Notes under the pieces: generated by a model
Database searches by the model: none
What the model was told of the DNA's origin: nothing
What the model saw: only the letters and a program-made list of their open reading frames with translations
DNA from: Natronomonas gomsonensis
GTDB lineage: Archaea; Halobacteriota; Halobacteria; Halobacteriales; Haloarculaceae
Direction of reading: 5' to 3'
Length of the DNA: 64,000 bases
NCBI RefSeq assembly: GCF_024300825.1
Contig: NZ_CP101323.1
Span: 868,001-932,000 of the forward strand
Made by a program: the position numbers and the translations under genes
Shown: piece by piece, positions 8,407 through 18,674 of the stretch
Layout of the letters: every line of letters begins with the position of its first letter
How positions within the stretch are numbered: position 1 is the first letter of the stretch

Positions 8407-10679
8407 CCGGACGGGAGTACATCGACCGCGCCGACGACGCCCTCCGGGAGACGTACGAACCGCCGATGTCGCTTTCGGAGTACGTCGAGACGGTCTTCGA
8501 GAATCCACGAACGGCGGCCCACGCCTCGAAGTACCTGCTCGAAGCCATCGAGGCCGCCGGTACCCGAACCGTCGTCGAGGAGGGCGAACGCAAAGAGCGG
8601 TATCGCTTCTTCGACGACCCGCACAACGACGGCGAACACGCCATCCTCGGCAACACCGAGGTGTTGAACGCCTTCGTCGACGACCTCCGGTCCATCGCGG
8701 CCCGTCGAGGCAAAGACGAGAAGATACTGTGGCTCGACGGCCCGACGGCGACCGGCAAGTCCGAACTCAAACGCTGTCTCGTCAACGGACTCCGGGAGTA
8801 CTCCAAGACCGAAGCCGGCCGGCGCTACACCGTCGAGTGGAACGTCTCCGGGGCCGACAGTTCCCCGGGGATGACCTACGGCGACACGCCCGCGCCCGAC
8901 GAGGACGACTGGTACCCCTCGCCCGTGCAGGCCCACCCGCTGTCGGTGTTTCCCGAGTCTGTGCGGGAGGAACTGCTCGCCGACCTCAACGACGCCTTGG
9001 ACGACCACATCCCCGTCCACCTCGACGCCCGCTTGGACCCCTTCAGTCGGGAGGCCTACGACCACCTCGAAGAGCAGTACCGCCGACAGGACACCGAGGA
9101 CCTGTTCTCGGCGGTGGCTGACGAGAATCACCTCCGGGTGAAGAACTTCGTCGTCGACGTGGGACAGGGAATTGGCGTCCTCCACAGCGAGGACGACGGC
9201 ACCCCGAAGGAGCGCCTCGTCGGCTCGTGGATGGCCGGCATGCTCCAGCGACTCGACTCACGCGGCCGGAAGAACCCGCAGGCGTTCAGTTACGACGGCG
9301 TCCTCTCACAGGGCAACGGCCTGCTGACCATCGTCGAGGACGCCGCCCAACACGCCGACCTGTTGCAGAAACTGCTGAACGTCCCCGACGAAGGGACCGT
9401 GAAACTCGACAAGGGAATCGGGATGGACATCGACACCCAGATGATTATCATCTCGAATCCCGACCTCGAAGCGCAGTTGAACCAACACGCCGAACGTGAG
9501 GGACAGGACCCACTGAAGGCGCTGAAGCGCCGCCTCGACAAACACGAGTTCAGCTACCTGACGAACCTCTCGCTGGAGGCCGAACTCCTCCAGCGTGAGT
9601 TGACGAACGAGACCGACATCTGGGAAGCCGACAGCTACGAGCGACTGGAAGAGCGGATTCGCCAGCCCGTCACGATTTCGGTGCGGAACAGCGCCGGCGA
9701 GGTGCGGGAGCGCGAACTCGCACCGCACGCCATCGAGGCCGCGGCGCTGTATGCGGTCGTCTCGCGACTCGACGCCGAGTCGCTGCCGCCCGGCCTCGAT
9801 TTGGTCGACAAGGCGCTCGTCTACGACCGCGGCTACCTCCAGGACGGCGACGAGCGCCGCTACAAAGAGGAGTTGGACTTCGGCACGCCCGACGACGGCG
9901 ACGGCGGTATTCCGGTGACGTACACCCGCGACATCGTCGCGGATTTGCTGTACGAGGACACCGAGCGCTTCCACGCCGAGTTGCCGGTCGAGGACGTCAT
10001 CATGCCGCGTGACCTGTTGAACGCGATGGCGGGGCGCTTCGAGGATGCCCCCGTCTTTTCGAGCAGCGAGCGCACGGAGTACGAGAACCGCCTCGTCCCG
10101 GTCAAGAACCACGTCTTCGGCCGGCAGGAACAGGACGTCATCGACGCCATCATGCGCGAAAAGCGCGTCGACGAGGCGACCGTCGAGGAGTACATCGAAC
10201 ACGTCTACGCGTGGGTCGAAGACGAACAGATAGAGAACGACCGCGGAGAACTCGAAGAACCCGACCCGCTGAAGATGAAGGTGTTCGAAATCGAGCACCT
10301 CGGCCGGTTCGACGAGGCGGATTACGACGGCGCCGAACCGACCGAGGGCGTCGAGCGGTTCCGCGCCGAGAAGATAATCACGGCGTTGAACCGCCACGCG
10401 TGGCGGAACCGCGACGACGAGTTCCGCGTCTCCGACGTGGACCCCCGAGAGATTCCCGTCATCGAGACGGTGCTGGGGAGCCACGACTGGGATGACGTGC
10501 GACGCACCCACGAGGACCTCGACCCCAGCCAGTGGGACGACCCGCCGTCGGGCACCGACACGGAGACGGTCAAGGAGGAGACGATTCGGAACCTCCAGGA
10601 GATGTTCGGCTACTCGCCGGCCTCCGCGGAGTTGACCAGCAGACACGTCATGGGACAGGTGAGTTACCGATGGGACTGA
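8403..10679 (+). CDS. PrkA family serine protein kinase (second copy)
   Basis: 758 residues, ATG overlapping the previous stop (ATGA). It is a divergent paralogue of the first kinase with its own Walker A, GPTATGKS near residue 113, and the motif [23 protein letters not shown], which corresponds to the Walker B/sensor region of PrkA. Two PrkA copies in tandem suggest a heteromeric kinase. Its end overlaps the YeaH gene by ten bases, so the four proteins are probably made in fixed ratio. Confidence 0.88.
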   Translation: MTGREYIDRADDALRETYEPPMSLSEYVETVFENPRTAAHASKYLLEAIEAAGTRTVVEEGERKERYRFFDDPHNDGEHAILGNTEVLNAFVDDLRSIAARRGKDEKILWLDGPTATGKSELKRCLVNGLREYSKTEAGRRYTVEWNVSGADSSPGMTYGDTPAPDEDDWYPSPVQAHPLSVFPESVREELLADLNDALDDHIPVHLDARLDPFSREAYDHLEEQYRRQDTEDLFSAVADENHLRVKNFVVDVGQGIGVLHSEDDGTPKERLVGSWMAGMLQRLDSRGRKNPQAFSYDGVLSQGNGLLTIVEDAAQHADLLQKLLNVPDEGTVKLDKGIGMDIDTQMIIISNPDLEAQLNQHAEREGQDPLKALKRRLDKHEFSYLTNLSLEAELLQRELTNETDIWEADSYERLEERIRQPVTISVRNSAGEVRERELAPHAIEAAALYAVVSRLDAESLPPGLDLVDKALVYDRGYLQDGDERRYKEELDFGTPDDGDGGIPVTYTRDIVADLLYEDTERFHAELPVEDVIMPRDLLNAMAGRFEDAPVFSSSERTEYENRLVPVKNHVFGRQEQDVIDAIMREKRVDEATVEEYIEHVYAWVEDEQIENDRGELEEPDPLKMKVFEIEHLGRFDEADYDGAEPTEGVERFRAEKIITALNRHAWRNRDDEFRVSDVDPREIPVIETVLGSHDWDDVRRTHEDLDPSQWDDPPSGTDTETVKEETIRNLQEMFGYSPASAELTSRHVMGQVSYRWD

Positions 10680-11998
10680 GGGACGACCTCGACCGCTTCC
10701 GTGAGGTCGGCGAGGCCAAGCGACAGGACCTCTCGGAGTTCATCCAGTACGGCGATTTGGGACAGTCCCGCCCCGACGAGGTGAAGATACCAATCAAAAT
10801 CGTCGACCTCCCGGAGTTCGTCTACGACCCTCGCGAGCAGGGTGGCGTCGGCAAGGGCCAGGGCGGGACGCCCGACGTGGGCGACCCCGTCGGACAGCCC
10901 GAACCGCAACCCGGAGACGGCGACGACGATGGCGACGGTGACGAACCAGGCGAGGAGGGCGGTGAACACGAATACTACGAGATGGACCCCGAGGAGTTCG
11001 CCCAGGAACTCGACGAGGAACTCGGCTTGGACCTCGAACCGAAGGGCAAGAAGGTCATCGAGGAGAAGGAGGGCGACTTCACGGACATGACCCGAACCGG
11101 ACCCGCCTCGACGCTGGACTTCGAGCGACTGTTCAAAGAGGGTTTGAAGCGGAAACTCGCGATGGACTTCGACGGCGAGTACGTCACTGAGGCCCTCCGC
11201 GTCGACGGTTGGGGGCCGGCGAAGGTCTTCGAGTGGGCCAGAGCCAACCACATCCCCGTCTCGCGGCCGTGGATAGCCGACGCCTACGAGTCGATTCCGG
11301 CCGACGAGCGGGACCGCTGGTCGTCCATCGAGGAGATGGAGCAAAACGTCGACGAGGAGTCGACTGCCGCCCGCATCCGACGGGAGGGGGTCAAAGAAAT
11401 CCCGTTCCGACGCGAGGACGAACGCTACCGCTACCCGGAAATCATCGAGGAACGGGAGAAGAACGTCGTCGTCGTGAACATCCGCGACGTGTCGGGGTCG
11501 ATGCGCCAATCGAAGCGCGAACTCGTCGAACGGACGTTCACGCCGCTGGACTGGTATCTGACGGGCAAGTACGACAACGCCGAGTTCGTCTACATCGCCC
11601 ACGACGCCGACGCCTGGGAGGTCGAACGCGAGGAGTTCTTCGGCATCCGGTCGGGCGGCGGGACCCGCATCTCCAGTGCCTACGAACTCGCGGCGGCGGT
11701 TCTCGAAGAGCGCTACCCCTGGAGCGAGTGGAACCGCTACGTCTTCGCCGCGGGCGACTCGGAGAACTCCTCGAACGACACCGAACAGAACGTGATTCCG
11801 CTGATGGAGGAGATTCCGGCGAACCTCCACGCCTACGTCGAGACCCAACCCTCGGGCAACGCCATCAACGCGACCCATGCCCAAGAGGTCGAGAGCCACT
11901 TCGAGGACTCGGACAACGTCGCCGTCGCCTACGTCCAGAGTCCCGACGACGTGGTCGACGCCATCTACACCATCCTCAGCACGGAGGCAAACGAATGA
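10670..11998 (+). CDS. YeaH/YhbH family protein (DUF444)
   Basis: 442 residues from the ATG at 10670, which overlaps the second kinase gene; longer in-frame starts would lie inside that gene. The middle has an acidic, Gly-rich linker (residues about 65-105). The C-terminal half is a von Willebrand A-type domain with the metal-site motif DVSGSM near residue 274 and a following [10 protein letters not shown] segment. Bacterial YeaH is encoded beside PrkA and SpoVR and works with them in starvation signalling, but its molecular job is unresolved. Confidence 0.9.
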   Translation: MGLRDDLDRFREVGEAKRQDLSEFIQYGDLGQSRPDEVKIPIKIVDLPEFVYDPREQGGVGKGQGGTPDVGDPVGQPEPQPGDGDDDGDGDEPGEEGGEHEYYEMDPEEFAQELDEELGLDLEPKGKKVIEEKEGDFTDMTRTGPASTLDFERLFKEGLKRKLAMDFDGEYVTEALRVDGWGPAKVFEWARANHIPVSRPWIADAYESIPADERDRWSSIEEMEQNVDEESTAARIRREGVKEIPFRREDERYRYPEIIEEREKNVVVVNIRDVSGSMRQSKRELVERTFTPLDWYLTGKYDNAEFVYIAHDADAWEVEREEFFGIRSGGGTRISSAYELAAAVLEERYPWSEWNRYVFAAGDSENSSNDTEQNVIPLMEEIPANLHAYVETQPSGNAINATHAQEVESHFEDSDNVAVAYVQSPDDVVDAIYTILSTEANE

Positions 11999-13980
11999 GC
12001 ACCGACGACCGACTCGAAAAGCAGCGTATCGCCGATGACCTCGAAGAGCCGGCCCGAGAGGCCAACCGCCTCGCGCGGAAACTCGGCTTGGACCCCTTCG
12101 ACGTGAACTACTGGGTCGTCGACTACGACGAGATGAACGAACTCATCGCCTACGGCGGCTTCCAGTCGCGATACCCACACTGGCGGTGGGGGATGGGTTA
12201 CGACCGCCAGCGGAAACAGCGGCAGTTCCTCGGCGGGAAGGCCTTCGAAATCGTCAACAACGACGACCCCTCGAACGCCTTCCTGCAGGAGTCCAACGAG
12301 ATGGCAGACCAGAAGGCCGTCATCACCCACGTTGAGGCCCACGCGGACTTCTTCAAGAACAACGAGTGGTTCCGGCTGTTCGGCACCTCGCCCGACGCCG
12401 CGGCGATGCTTGAACGGCACGGCGAAACCGTCGCCGAGTACATGGAGGACCCCGACATCTCCCGGGAGGCCGTCGAGGAGTGGATAGACCACGTCCTCTG
12501 TCTGGAGGACAACATCGACCAGCATCGGGCGTTCACGACGGCCGAGGGGTGGACCGAAGACGGCGAGATGCCCGAGGACCTCGCGGAGAACCTCGAGGAA
12601 CTCGACCTCTCCGAGGAGGTCCGCAAACAGGTGTTCTCCGAGGAGTGGCTCGACGCGATGGCCGACGACGGCGACGGCCCGACGTTCCCCGCCGAACCCG
12701 AAAAGGACATCCTCGCGTTCCTGCGTGCCCACGGGAAGGCCTACGACGACGACGCCGAGAAGGCCACCGACTACGAGGAGTGGCAACGGGAGATACTCGA
12801 GTTGCTGCGGAAGGAATCGTACTACTTCGCCCCCCAGAAGATGACGAAGGTCATGAACGAAGGATGGGCCTCCTACTGGGAGTCGAAGATGATGGCCGGC
12901 GAGCGCTTCGCCGCCGCCGACGAGTTCGTCTCCTACGCCGACCACATGGCACAGGTGTTGGGCTCGCCGGGACTGAATCCCTACAAACTCGGCTTGGAGC
13001 TGTGGCAGTACATCGAGAACCGACGGAACCGACGAGAGGTCGTCGAACACCTGCTCCGCGTCGAGGGCGTGACCTGGCGGAACTTCGCCGACACCGTCGA
13101 CCTCGATGCGATTCTGGAGTCACTGGAACCGGACGAACTCGTCGCCGACCCGGTCGCACACCTCGATTCCCTCGACCCCGAGGACCCACGCATCGACGCC
13201 GGCGCGCTCGAAGCGGCGCGAGCGGGTGACATCGACGCCGAGACGTACCCCTGGAAACTGCTCTCCTACGAGGGATTGGCCGAGCGTCACTACTCGCTCG
13301 TCCGACCGCAGAGTCGCGGGTTCCTCAAGCGGATTTCTCAGGAGGAACTGGAACGCACCTCGCGATACCTCTTCGACACCGATCGGTACGCCACGGTCGA
13401 GGAAGCCGTCGAAGCGGTCGACCGCGCCGCCGGCTGGGACCGGATGCGCGAGGTCCGGGAGAGTCACAACGACGTGACCTTCCTCGACGAGTTCCTCACC
13501 GACGAGTTCGTCGACGACAACGACTACTTCACCTACGAGTACACCCACACGACGCGGGATTTCCGTGTGACCTCGACCGACGCCGAGGACGTAAAAAAGA
13601 AGCTCATGCTGCAGTTCACGAACTTCGGGAAGCCGACCATCGCGGTCCACGACGGCAACTACCGGAACCGCAACGAACTGCTCCTCGCCCACCACTACAA
13701 CGGCGTCGGGCTGGAGTTGACCGAGGCCAAACAGACGCTCGAACGCGTCTTCGAGTTGTGGGGCCGGCCCGTCGCGCTGAAGACCATCGTGAAGGAAATC
13801 GACGAACACGACATTGAGGTCGCTCGCCGTCGGGACCGCGAACCCGAACCGACCGAACAGGGGAAACTCATCCGCTTCGACGGCGACTCCTTCGAGGAGG
13901 AGGAACTGGACGACGAGGAGATAGCCGACATCAGGGCGACCGAAGTGGACTACAACACCAAACCCGACGAGTGGCTCTGA
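11995..13980 (+). CDS. SpoVR family protein
   Basis: 661 residues starting [16 protein letters not shown], with a four-base overlap with the YeaH stop. Family hallmarks are the N-terminal [30 protein letters not shown]-type region and [16 protein letters not shown] in the middle. SpoVR (YcgB in enteric bacteria) is a conserved soluble protein needed for spore cortex formation in Bacillus and linked to PrkA elsewhere. A haloarchaeon has no spores, so a general stress role is more likely. The last 31 bases overlap the convergent histidine kinase frame. Confidence 0.93.
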   Translation: MSTDDRLEKQRIADDLEEPAREANRLARKLGLDPFDVNYWVVDYDEMNELIAYGGFQSRYPHWRWGMGYDRQRKQRQFLGGKAFEIVNNDDPSNAFLQESNEMADQKAVITHVEAHADFFKNNEWFRLFGTSPDAAAMLERHGETVAEYMEDPDISREAVEEWIDHVLCLEDNIDQHRAFTTAEGWTEDGEMPEDLAENLEELDLSEEVRKQVFSEEWLDAMADDGDGPTFPAEPEKDILAFLRAHGKAYDDDAEKATDYEEWQREILELLRKESYYFAPQKMTKVMNEGWASYWESKMMAGERFAAADEFVSYADHMAQVLGSPGLNPYKLGLELWQYIENRRNRREVVEHLLRVEGVTWRNFADTVDLDAILESLEPDELVADPVAHLDSLDPEDPRIDAGALEAARAGDIDAETYPWKLLSYEGLAERHYSLVRPQSRGFLKRISQEELERTSRYLFDTDRYATVEEAVEAVDRAAGWDRMREVRESHNDVTFLDEFLTDEFVDDNDYFTYEYTHTTRDFRVTSTDAEDVKKKLMLQFTNFGKPTIAVHDGNYRNRNELLLAHHYNGVGLELTEAKQTLERVFELWGRPVALKTIVKEIDEHDIEVARRRDREPEPTEQGKLIRFDGDSFEEEELDDEEIADIRATEVDYNTKPDEWL

Positions 13981-15200
13981 GCGACGCCCGGTCGTCTACA
14001 GTCAGGGTTGCTCGGCATCGGTGAGGGTAAACGCCGTCGGGACGCCTTCCCCCGACCCCGATTCTCGGGTGATACGCGTGGGAGTTCCACGGTGAAGACG
14101 CTCCCATTGGAGTCACTCGCCGTGAGTTCGATGCGCCCCCGGTAGTTCTCGACGAGTTTTCCGACGAGATACAGTCCGATGCCGTGGTCCGGTTGACCCG
14201 TCTCGGGGCGGGTGAAAAGCGTTTCAGCCGCAGTATCGGGAATACCCGACCCGTTGTCGGCAATCTCGATTCGGACCGTCTCCGAAGTCGTCGTCACGGT
14301 GACCGTGACGACCGGTATCTCGCTGTCGTTGTGTTCGACGGCGTTCGACAGCAGATTCCCGAACACACGACGGAGAAGGCGGTCTGCCGGAACGAAGACG
14401 TCGTCCGGAATCGAGGCGTCTATTTCAGCAGTGTCGTACGTCCGGTCGGCCTTTTTTACTTCCTCTCGAAGTATCTCCGAGAGGTTCACCGGGTCGAAAG
14501 TCGCGGTGCCGTGGGTCGCATCGAGCAAGACCCGAACGTCCTGTATGACTTGGGACATATCCTGGCTCTGTTCCTGTATCGTCTCGCCGTACTCGTGTGA
14601 ACGGCTCTCGGATGGGTGTTCTTCCTGAAGCAGTGACGCGTAGCCACTGATGACGTTAACTGAGTTCAACACTTCGTGTCGGAGCAGACTGTTGAGGTAT
14701 TCGAGAAGGTCACGCTGGGCTTCGAGGTGTTCTGCCTGCAGTTCTGCCCGTTCGGCCTCTATCGCGCTGTCGACTGCTCGTGCTTCGCTGATACCGATTG
14801 CGACGCCGATGCCGAGTCCGATTGCCACCGCCCACCGGAGCCAACCGACGAGCAACCACGTGGCGTCGACAGTGAAGACAACAATCATCGCGCCGTTGAT
14901 AACAAGGGACGCCACGAGACCGGCGACGCCCCATATCCCGACGCGACGGTATCTTCGCGGGGATATCGAACTTTTCGTGAGCCAGTAACCGGCATACCCG
15001 ACGCCGATGACGAATGGAAGCGAGGTGGCCACCCCAACGAGGTACTCACCGGTGAAGATTATCGGGTCCACGCCAGTGAGGGACTCGATGTATCGGAACC
15101 GACCGAGCGCCTCCAAGATGACGACAAACAGGAGGGCCCCGCTGGCCGCAACGAGTGCCTGTGGCACCCGGCTCTCGGACAGCGAAGACTCCTCATCCAT
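13950..15200 (-). CDS. Membrane sensor histidine kinase
   Basis: 416 residues. Residues 1-145 hold four hydrophobic segments. The phospho-acceptor box reads LNSLLRHEVLNSVNVISGY, with His in the haloarchaeal HisKA-like context, followed by an HATPase domain with N box NLLSNAVEHND, G1 DNGSGI and G2 GIGLYLVGKLV. No extracellular or PAS sensor is visible, so the membrane part probably senses. A typical kinase would end at VFTVELPR. This frame continues about 38 residues in a Pro/Arg/Ser-rich tail that overlaps the spoVR end, which may be read-out sequence. No response regulator gene is adjacent. Confidence 0.88.
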   Translation of the reverse strand: MDEESSLSESRVPQALVAASGALLFVVILEALGRFRYIESLTGVDPIIFTGEYLVGVATSLPFVIGVGYAGYWLTKSSISPRRYRRVGIWGVAGLVASLVINGAMIVVFTVDATWLLVGWLRWAVAIGLGIGVAIGISEARAVDSAIEAERAELQAEHLEAQRDLLEYLNSLLRHEVLNSVNVISGYASLLQEEHPSESRSHEYGETIQEQSQDMSQVIQDVRVLLDATHGTATFDPVNLSEILREEVKKADRTYDTAEIDASIPDDVFVPADRLLRRVFGNLLSNAVEHNDSEIPVVTVTVTTTSETVRIEIADNGSGIPDTAAETLFTRPETGQPDHGIGLYLVGKLVENYRGRIELTASDSNGSVFTVELPRVSPENRGRGKASRRRLPSPMPSNPDCRRPGVAQSHSSGLVL

Positions 15201-15313
15201 TGGGTCCGTTTTTCACGACGGGTGTGGTAAAGTGTATCGGCCGTGACGTGAACTGAACCGATTCGGGGTTACACAGGAGGTAACTTCTTAGGAGCGCGTT
15301 CGTTACTCGAACT

Positions 15314-15862
15314 GTGTCAGAGAGCGCTGGGTCCGCCTCGGCCAACGGGGCGCTGGAAGAGGGGGAAATCCACGACGTTCTGCGGAACGGTCGTCGTCGG
15401 CTCGCCATCCGGTCACTCCGGGAGGGCGAGGGGGAGATGGACGTCCGTGAACTCTCCGAGGAGGTCGCGGCTCGCGAGACGGGTGAGGACCCGCCGCCGC
15501 GGGACAAACGCCAATCCGTCTACGTCTCGTTGCACCAGACCCATCTCCCGAAACTCGACGACCTCGGCATCGTCGACTACGACAACGACAGCAAGCGCGT
15601 GGCGCTACGGGACCGCGTCCGCGAAATCGAGGTGTACATGGAGGTCGTCCCGCAGTACGGCCTATCGTGGGGAGAGTTCTACTTCGGCCTCGGATTGCTC
15701 GGCCTGCTGACCACGATTGCGGTTCTCGTCGGCGTCCCGGCCATCTCGGAGGTCGGGATGACCGTGGTTTCCGGCGTCTTCTTCGTCGGATTGATGGCCG
15801 CTTCGGCGTATCACGTGTACAGCCAGCAGGACCGCATCATCTTTCAGCGACTCCGAGGATGA
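15314..15862 (+). CDS. Membrane-anchored winged-helix regulator (DUF7344 domain)
   Basis: 182 residues with a GTG start. The N-terminal 110 residues match the haloarchaeal DUF7344 helix-turn-helix pattern: a short first helix with RNGRRRLAIRSLRE, then the RQSVYVSLHQTHLPKLDDLGIVDYD signature. Two hydrophobic spans follow, so the protein is probably an inner-membrane DNA-binding regulator. It is divergent from the histidine kinase, separated by about 110 bases, and may share its signalling role, but that is inference. It overlaps the next gene by four bases. Confidence 0.82.
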   Translation: MSESAGSASANGALEEGEIHDVLRNGRRRLAIRSLREGEGEMDVRELSEEVAARETGEDPPPRDKRQSVYVSLHQTHLPKLDDLGIVDYDNDSKRVALRDRVREIEVYMEVVPQYGLSWGEFYFGLGLLGLLTTIAVLVGVPAISEVGMTVVSGVFFVGLMAASAYHVYSQQDRIIFQRLRG

Positions 15863-16239
15863 CGACGCTCACCGTCGACACCGGCCGCCGCCTCGAAGTC
15901 CTCGACATCACGGACCGCGTCGAGGCCGCCGTTCCGGACGACGCTGACGGAACCGCGACGGTGTTCGTCCGGCATACGACCGCCGGTATCGCCGTCAACG
16001 AGGCCGAATCGAGGCTGCTGGGTGATTTCGAGGCGTTCCTCGCCGACGCCGTCGACGACGACGCCTGGGACCACGACCGACTGGACGGCAACGCCGATGC
16101 CCACCTCCGGGCGCTTTTGATTGGCGCCTCCGAGACCCTTCCCGTCAGCGACGGTACGCTGGACCTCGGGACATGGCAGTCGGTGTTGTTCGTCGAGTGC
16201 GACGGCCCGCGCTCGCGGACGGTCGACGTCCGAGTGTGA
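15859..16239 (+). CDS. YjbQ family protein (UPF0047)
   Basis: 126 residues from the ATG at 15859 in an ATGA overlap with the regulator. Family features are the FVRHTTAGIAVNEAE segment, the DAHLRALLIGAS segment and the C-terminal LGTWQSVLFVECDGPRSR. The family forms small trimeric proteins with a conserved metal/His site; some members show weak thiamine-phosphate synthase activity, but the real role is not established. Translational coupling with a membrane regulator is curious but gives no clear function. Confidence 0.87.
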   Translation: MTTLTVDTGRRLEVLDITDRVEAAVPDDADGTATVFVRHTTAGIAVNEAESRLLGDFEAFLADAVDDDAWDHDRLDGNADAHLRALLIGASETLPVSDGTLDLGTWQSVLFVECDGPRSRTVDVRV

Positions 16240-16281
16240 GCGGGTTTCCGGCTTCCGCCGACTTTTGCGCCGAGGGGACCA

Positions 16282-17718
16282 ATGGTGGGTATGGACACCG
16301 CCGTCGTTTGGTTCCGCGACGACCTCCGTGTGACCGACAACCCGACGCTTTCCGACGCCGTCTCGACCGCCGACCAGGTGGTGCCCGTCTACACGTTCGA
16401 CCCCCAATGGCGCGGCCAGACGCGATACGGGCCACCGAAGATGGCACCCCATCGCGGTCGCTTTCGTCAGGAAGCGGTCGCCGATTTGCGGGCCTCGCTT
16501 CGTGACCGCGGCGGCGAGTTAGTTGTCCGAAAGGGGTCGGCGGAGACGGTCGTCCCCGAGTTCGCCGAGGCGGTGGGGGCGGCGGCCGTCTACGCACAGA
16601 CGAAGCCGGCGACCGAGGAGCGAGCAGTCGAGGAAGCCGTCGGAAAAGCCCTCGCAGAGCGAGACATCGACCTCGAACGACGGTGGACCCACACCTTGCA
16701 CCATCCCGACTCGTTGCCGACGCCACCGGAGAACATCGACGACACGTTCACGCCATGGCGGCAGTCAATCGAGGAGACCATCGAACCGGACCCCCCGCGG
16801 GCGGCCCCCGATTCGGTTTCCGTCCCCGAGAGCGTCGACCCGGGTGCCCTACCGGGACTGGACGACCTCGGAATCGAACACCCGACCGACGACGGCCGAG
16901 CAGTGTTGCGGTTCGAGGGCGGCGAGACGGCCGGGAAACGGCGCGTCGAATCGTACCTCTGGGAGGGCGACCACCTCCGGGAGTACAAGGAGACCCGAAA
17001 CGGCCTGCTGGGGGCGAACTACTCCTCGAAGTTCTCGCCGTGGCTTGCGGCAGGGTGTCTCTCGCCGCGGTGGATTCACCGCGAAGTCCAACGCTACGAG
17101 GACGAACGCGTCGAAAACGAGGACACCTACTGGCTCGTCTTCGAGTTGCTGTGGCGAGACTTCTTTCAGTTCCAGTTCCGGAAACACGGCGCCCGGTTCT
17201 TCACTCCGGGTGGGATTCGCGGCGTCGACACCGACTGGCGCCACGACCGCTCAGCCTTTCGACAGTGGGCCGACGGCCGGACGGGTGTCCCCTTCGTCGA
17301 CGCGAACATGCGGGAGTTGAACCGGACCGGCTACATGTCGAACCGTGGCCGACAGAACGTCGCGTCGTTTCTCGTCGACGCCCTCGGCATCGACTGGCGG
17401 TGGGGGGCAGCGTACTTCGAGTCACGACTGGTCGACTACGACGTGGCCTCCAACTGGGGAAACTGGGCGTATCAAGCCGGCGTCGGGAACGACTCGCGGG
17501 ACGACCACTTCGACGTGCTCTCACAGGGAGAGTACTACGATGCCGACGCCACCTACATCGGGACGTGGCTTCCGGAGTTGGCGTCGCTCCCGTCGGAGTA
17601 CGCACATCGTCCGTGGCGGCTCTCTCCGGAAGAACAGGCCGACTTCGGCGTCGAGTTGGGCATCGATTATCCCCAACCCATGCTCGATATAGAGGCCCGA
17701 TATCGGGAGTTAGAATGA
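16282..17718 (+). CDS. Cryptochrome-DASH / deoxyribodipyrimidine photolyase family
   Basis: 478 residues; ATGs at 16282 and 16291 are both possible. N-terminal photolyase alpha/beta domain starts with VVWFRDDLRVTDNPTL. The FAD-binding helical domain contains the DASH-like block ETRNGLLGANYSSKFSPWLAAGCLSPR and GNWAYQAGVGNDSRDDHFDVLSQ. DASH proteins repair cyclobutane dimers in single-stranded or looped DNA using blue light. Salt-loving surface archaea usually have both this type and a class I photolyase. An HTH-10 regulator follows about 110 bases downstream. Confidence 0.9.
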   Translation: MVGMDTAVVWFRDDLRVTDNPTLSDAVSTADQVVPVYTFDPQWRGQTRYGPPKMAPHRGRFRQEAVADLRASLRDRGGELVVRKGSAETVVPEFAEAVGAAAVYAQTKPATEERAVEEAVGKALAERDIDLERRWTHTLHHPDSLPTPPENIDDTFTPWRQSIEETIEPDPPRAAPDSVSVPESVDPGALPGLDDLGIEHPTDDGRAVLRFEGGETAGKRRVESYLWEGDHLREYKETRNGLLGANYSSKFSPWLAAGCLSPRWIHREVQRYEDERVENEDTYWLVFELLWRDFFQFQFRKHGARFFTPGGIRGVDTDWRHDRSAFRQWADGRTGVPFVDANMRELNRTGYMSNRGRQNVASFLVDALGIDWRWGAAYFESRLVDYDVASNWGNWAYQAGVGNDSRDDHFDVLSQGEYYDADATYIGTWLPELASLPSEYAHRPWRLSPEEQADFGVELGIDYPQPMLDIEARYRELE

Positions 17719-17790
17719 GAGGCGAGCCGTCCGTGGCGGGGGGTTTCGGTACACTCGAAACGTGGACCAGCCGAAAGGTCTAAACCCGCA

Positions 17791-17804
17791 AAACCGGTTT
17801 AATA
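17791..17804 (+). promoter_or_regulatory. Palindrome AAACCGGTTT fused to a TATA box
   Basis: A perfect 10-base palindrome (17791-17800) overlaps TTTAATA (17798-17804), the likely TATA box of the HTH-10 gene whose ATG at 17831 lies about 30 bases downstream. A protein bound here would compete with TBP/TFB. A purely chance palindrome of ten bases is possible. Confidence 0.4.
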
Positions 17805-17830
17805 GGCTGACAGGCCCCCGCCAGTCGACT

Positions 17831-18484
17831 ATGCGATACTTCGATTTCACGTTGACCCCGGAGGACGGCGCGATTCATCCCGTAGACCGGGCTATCGCGG
17901 AGACAGGGGCCATCTCGCGCATCTCGCTCATGCACATCGACGCCCTCGGCGACGGGACGGGCGTGTTGCTTTACCGTCTCAAGGGCAATCCCGAGGTGTT
18001 GGTTCCCGATATCGGCGACCATCCGGACGTGATTTCCTACGACCTCCTTGAGGCCGACGACGAGGAGTTCCACCTGTATCTCCACATCGAACCCGGGAAC
18101 CCCGCCGGGGCGTTGATGATGCTCGCGGAAAAGTACGCGCTGATGATTGACACCCCAATCGACTTCACTCGGCGCGGGGCTCTCCGATTGACCGTCATCG
18201 GCGCCCACGACATGGTGAAAGGGGCGATCGAGGAGCTCCCGGACGACATCTCGGTCAACATCGAGCAGGTCGGCTCCTACACGCCGGACCGACAGGACAC
18301 CCTCTCGGAACTCACCGAGCGACAACTGGAGGTGTTCCGAAAGGCCGTCGAGTTGGGGTACTACGAGATTCCGCGCAAGGCGACCCACGAGGACATCGCC
18401 GACCGACTGGAGTGTGCGCCCTCGACGGTCGACGAACACCTCCGGAAGGCCGAGTCGCGGGTGCTGCGGACGCTGGTGGGGTAG
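17831..18484 (+). CDS. HTH-10 (bacterio-opsin activator-like) transcriptional regulator
   Basis: 217 residues from the ATG at 17831; longer frames exist, but the TATA box at 17798-17804 predicts a leaderless start here. Residues 1-150 form an uncharacterised N-terminal ligand or interaction domain. The C-terminal HTH-10 domain is clear: LTERQLEVFRKAVELGYYEIPR, then the recognition region ADRLECAPSTVDEHLRKAES. Bat-like proteins activate light or oxygen controlled genes in haloarchaea. The adjacent photolyase makes a light-linked role possible but unproven. Confidence 0.88.
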   Translation: MRYFDFTLTPEDGAIHPVDRAIAETGAISRISLMHIDALGDGTGVLLYRLKGNPEVLVPDIGDHPDVISYDLLEADDEEFHLYLHIEPGNPAGALMMLAEKYALMIDTPIDFTRRGALRLTVIGAHDMVKGAIEELPDDISVNIEQVGSYTPDRQDTLSELTERQLEVFRKAVELGYYEIPRKATHEDIADRLECAPSTVDEHLRKAESRVLRTLVG

Positions 18485-18532
18485 TGTATTTTAACTGAAC
18501 GTGACAAGCGACCTAGAGTAGTCGATTAGCAT

Positions 18533-18559
18533 CCGCGAGCGAACGAAGTGAGCGAGCGG
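18533..18559. repeat. Purine-rich GAGCGAACGAAGTGAGCGAG-type intergenic repeat
   Basis: A 27-base stretch made of repeated GAGCGA-like units lies between convergent genes. I recognise this kind of sequence as recurring in intergenic regions of many G+C-rich prokaryote genomes, including haloarchaea. Only one copy is visible in this window, so calling it a dispersed repeat rests on memory. Confidence 0.4.
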
Positions 18560-18563
18560 TTCA

Positions 18564-18584
18564 CTGCGCGCCGCAGGCGCGCAG
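18564..18584. repeat. Perfect 9-base inverted repeat with GCA loop
   Basis: CTGCGCGCC and GGCGCGCAG flank a three-base loop in the spacer between the HTH-10 gene and the convergent carboxylase gene. It could fold into a strong RNA hairpin on either strand. No T-run follows it directly. Confidence 0.5.
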
Positions 18585-18632
18585 GACCGAGGGCCGACTG
18601 GAAGGAGGCCCGACGTGTCTTTTTCATCGACG

Positions 18633-18668
18633 TTTTTGCCGGCGGGCCTGCGGCCCGCCGTGGAAAAA
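18633..18668. terminator. Bidirectional terminator between HTH-10 gene and acyl-CoA carboxylase gene
   Basis: A perfect 9-base inverted repeat (18640-18648 and 18652-18660, loop TGC) is flanked by five T before it and five A after it. Transcripts from either side would therefore meet a G+C-rich hairpin and a T-tract. A further T-run sits at 18619-18624 for the plus strand. The position between two convergent stops fits termination. Confidence 0.6.
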
Positions 18669-18674
18669 GGTCGC

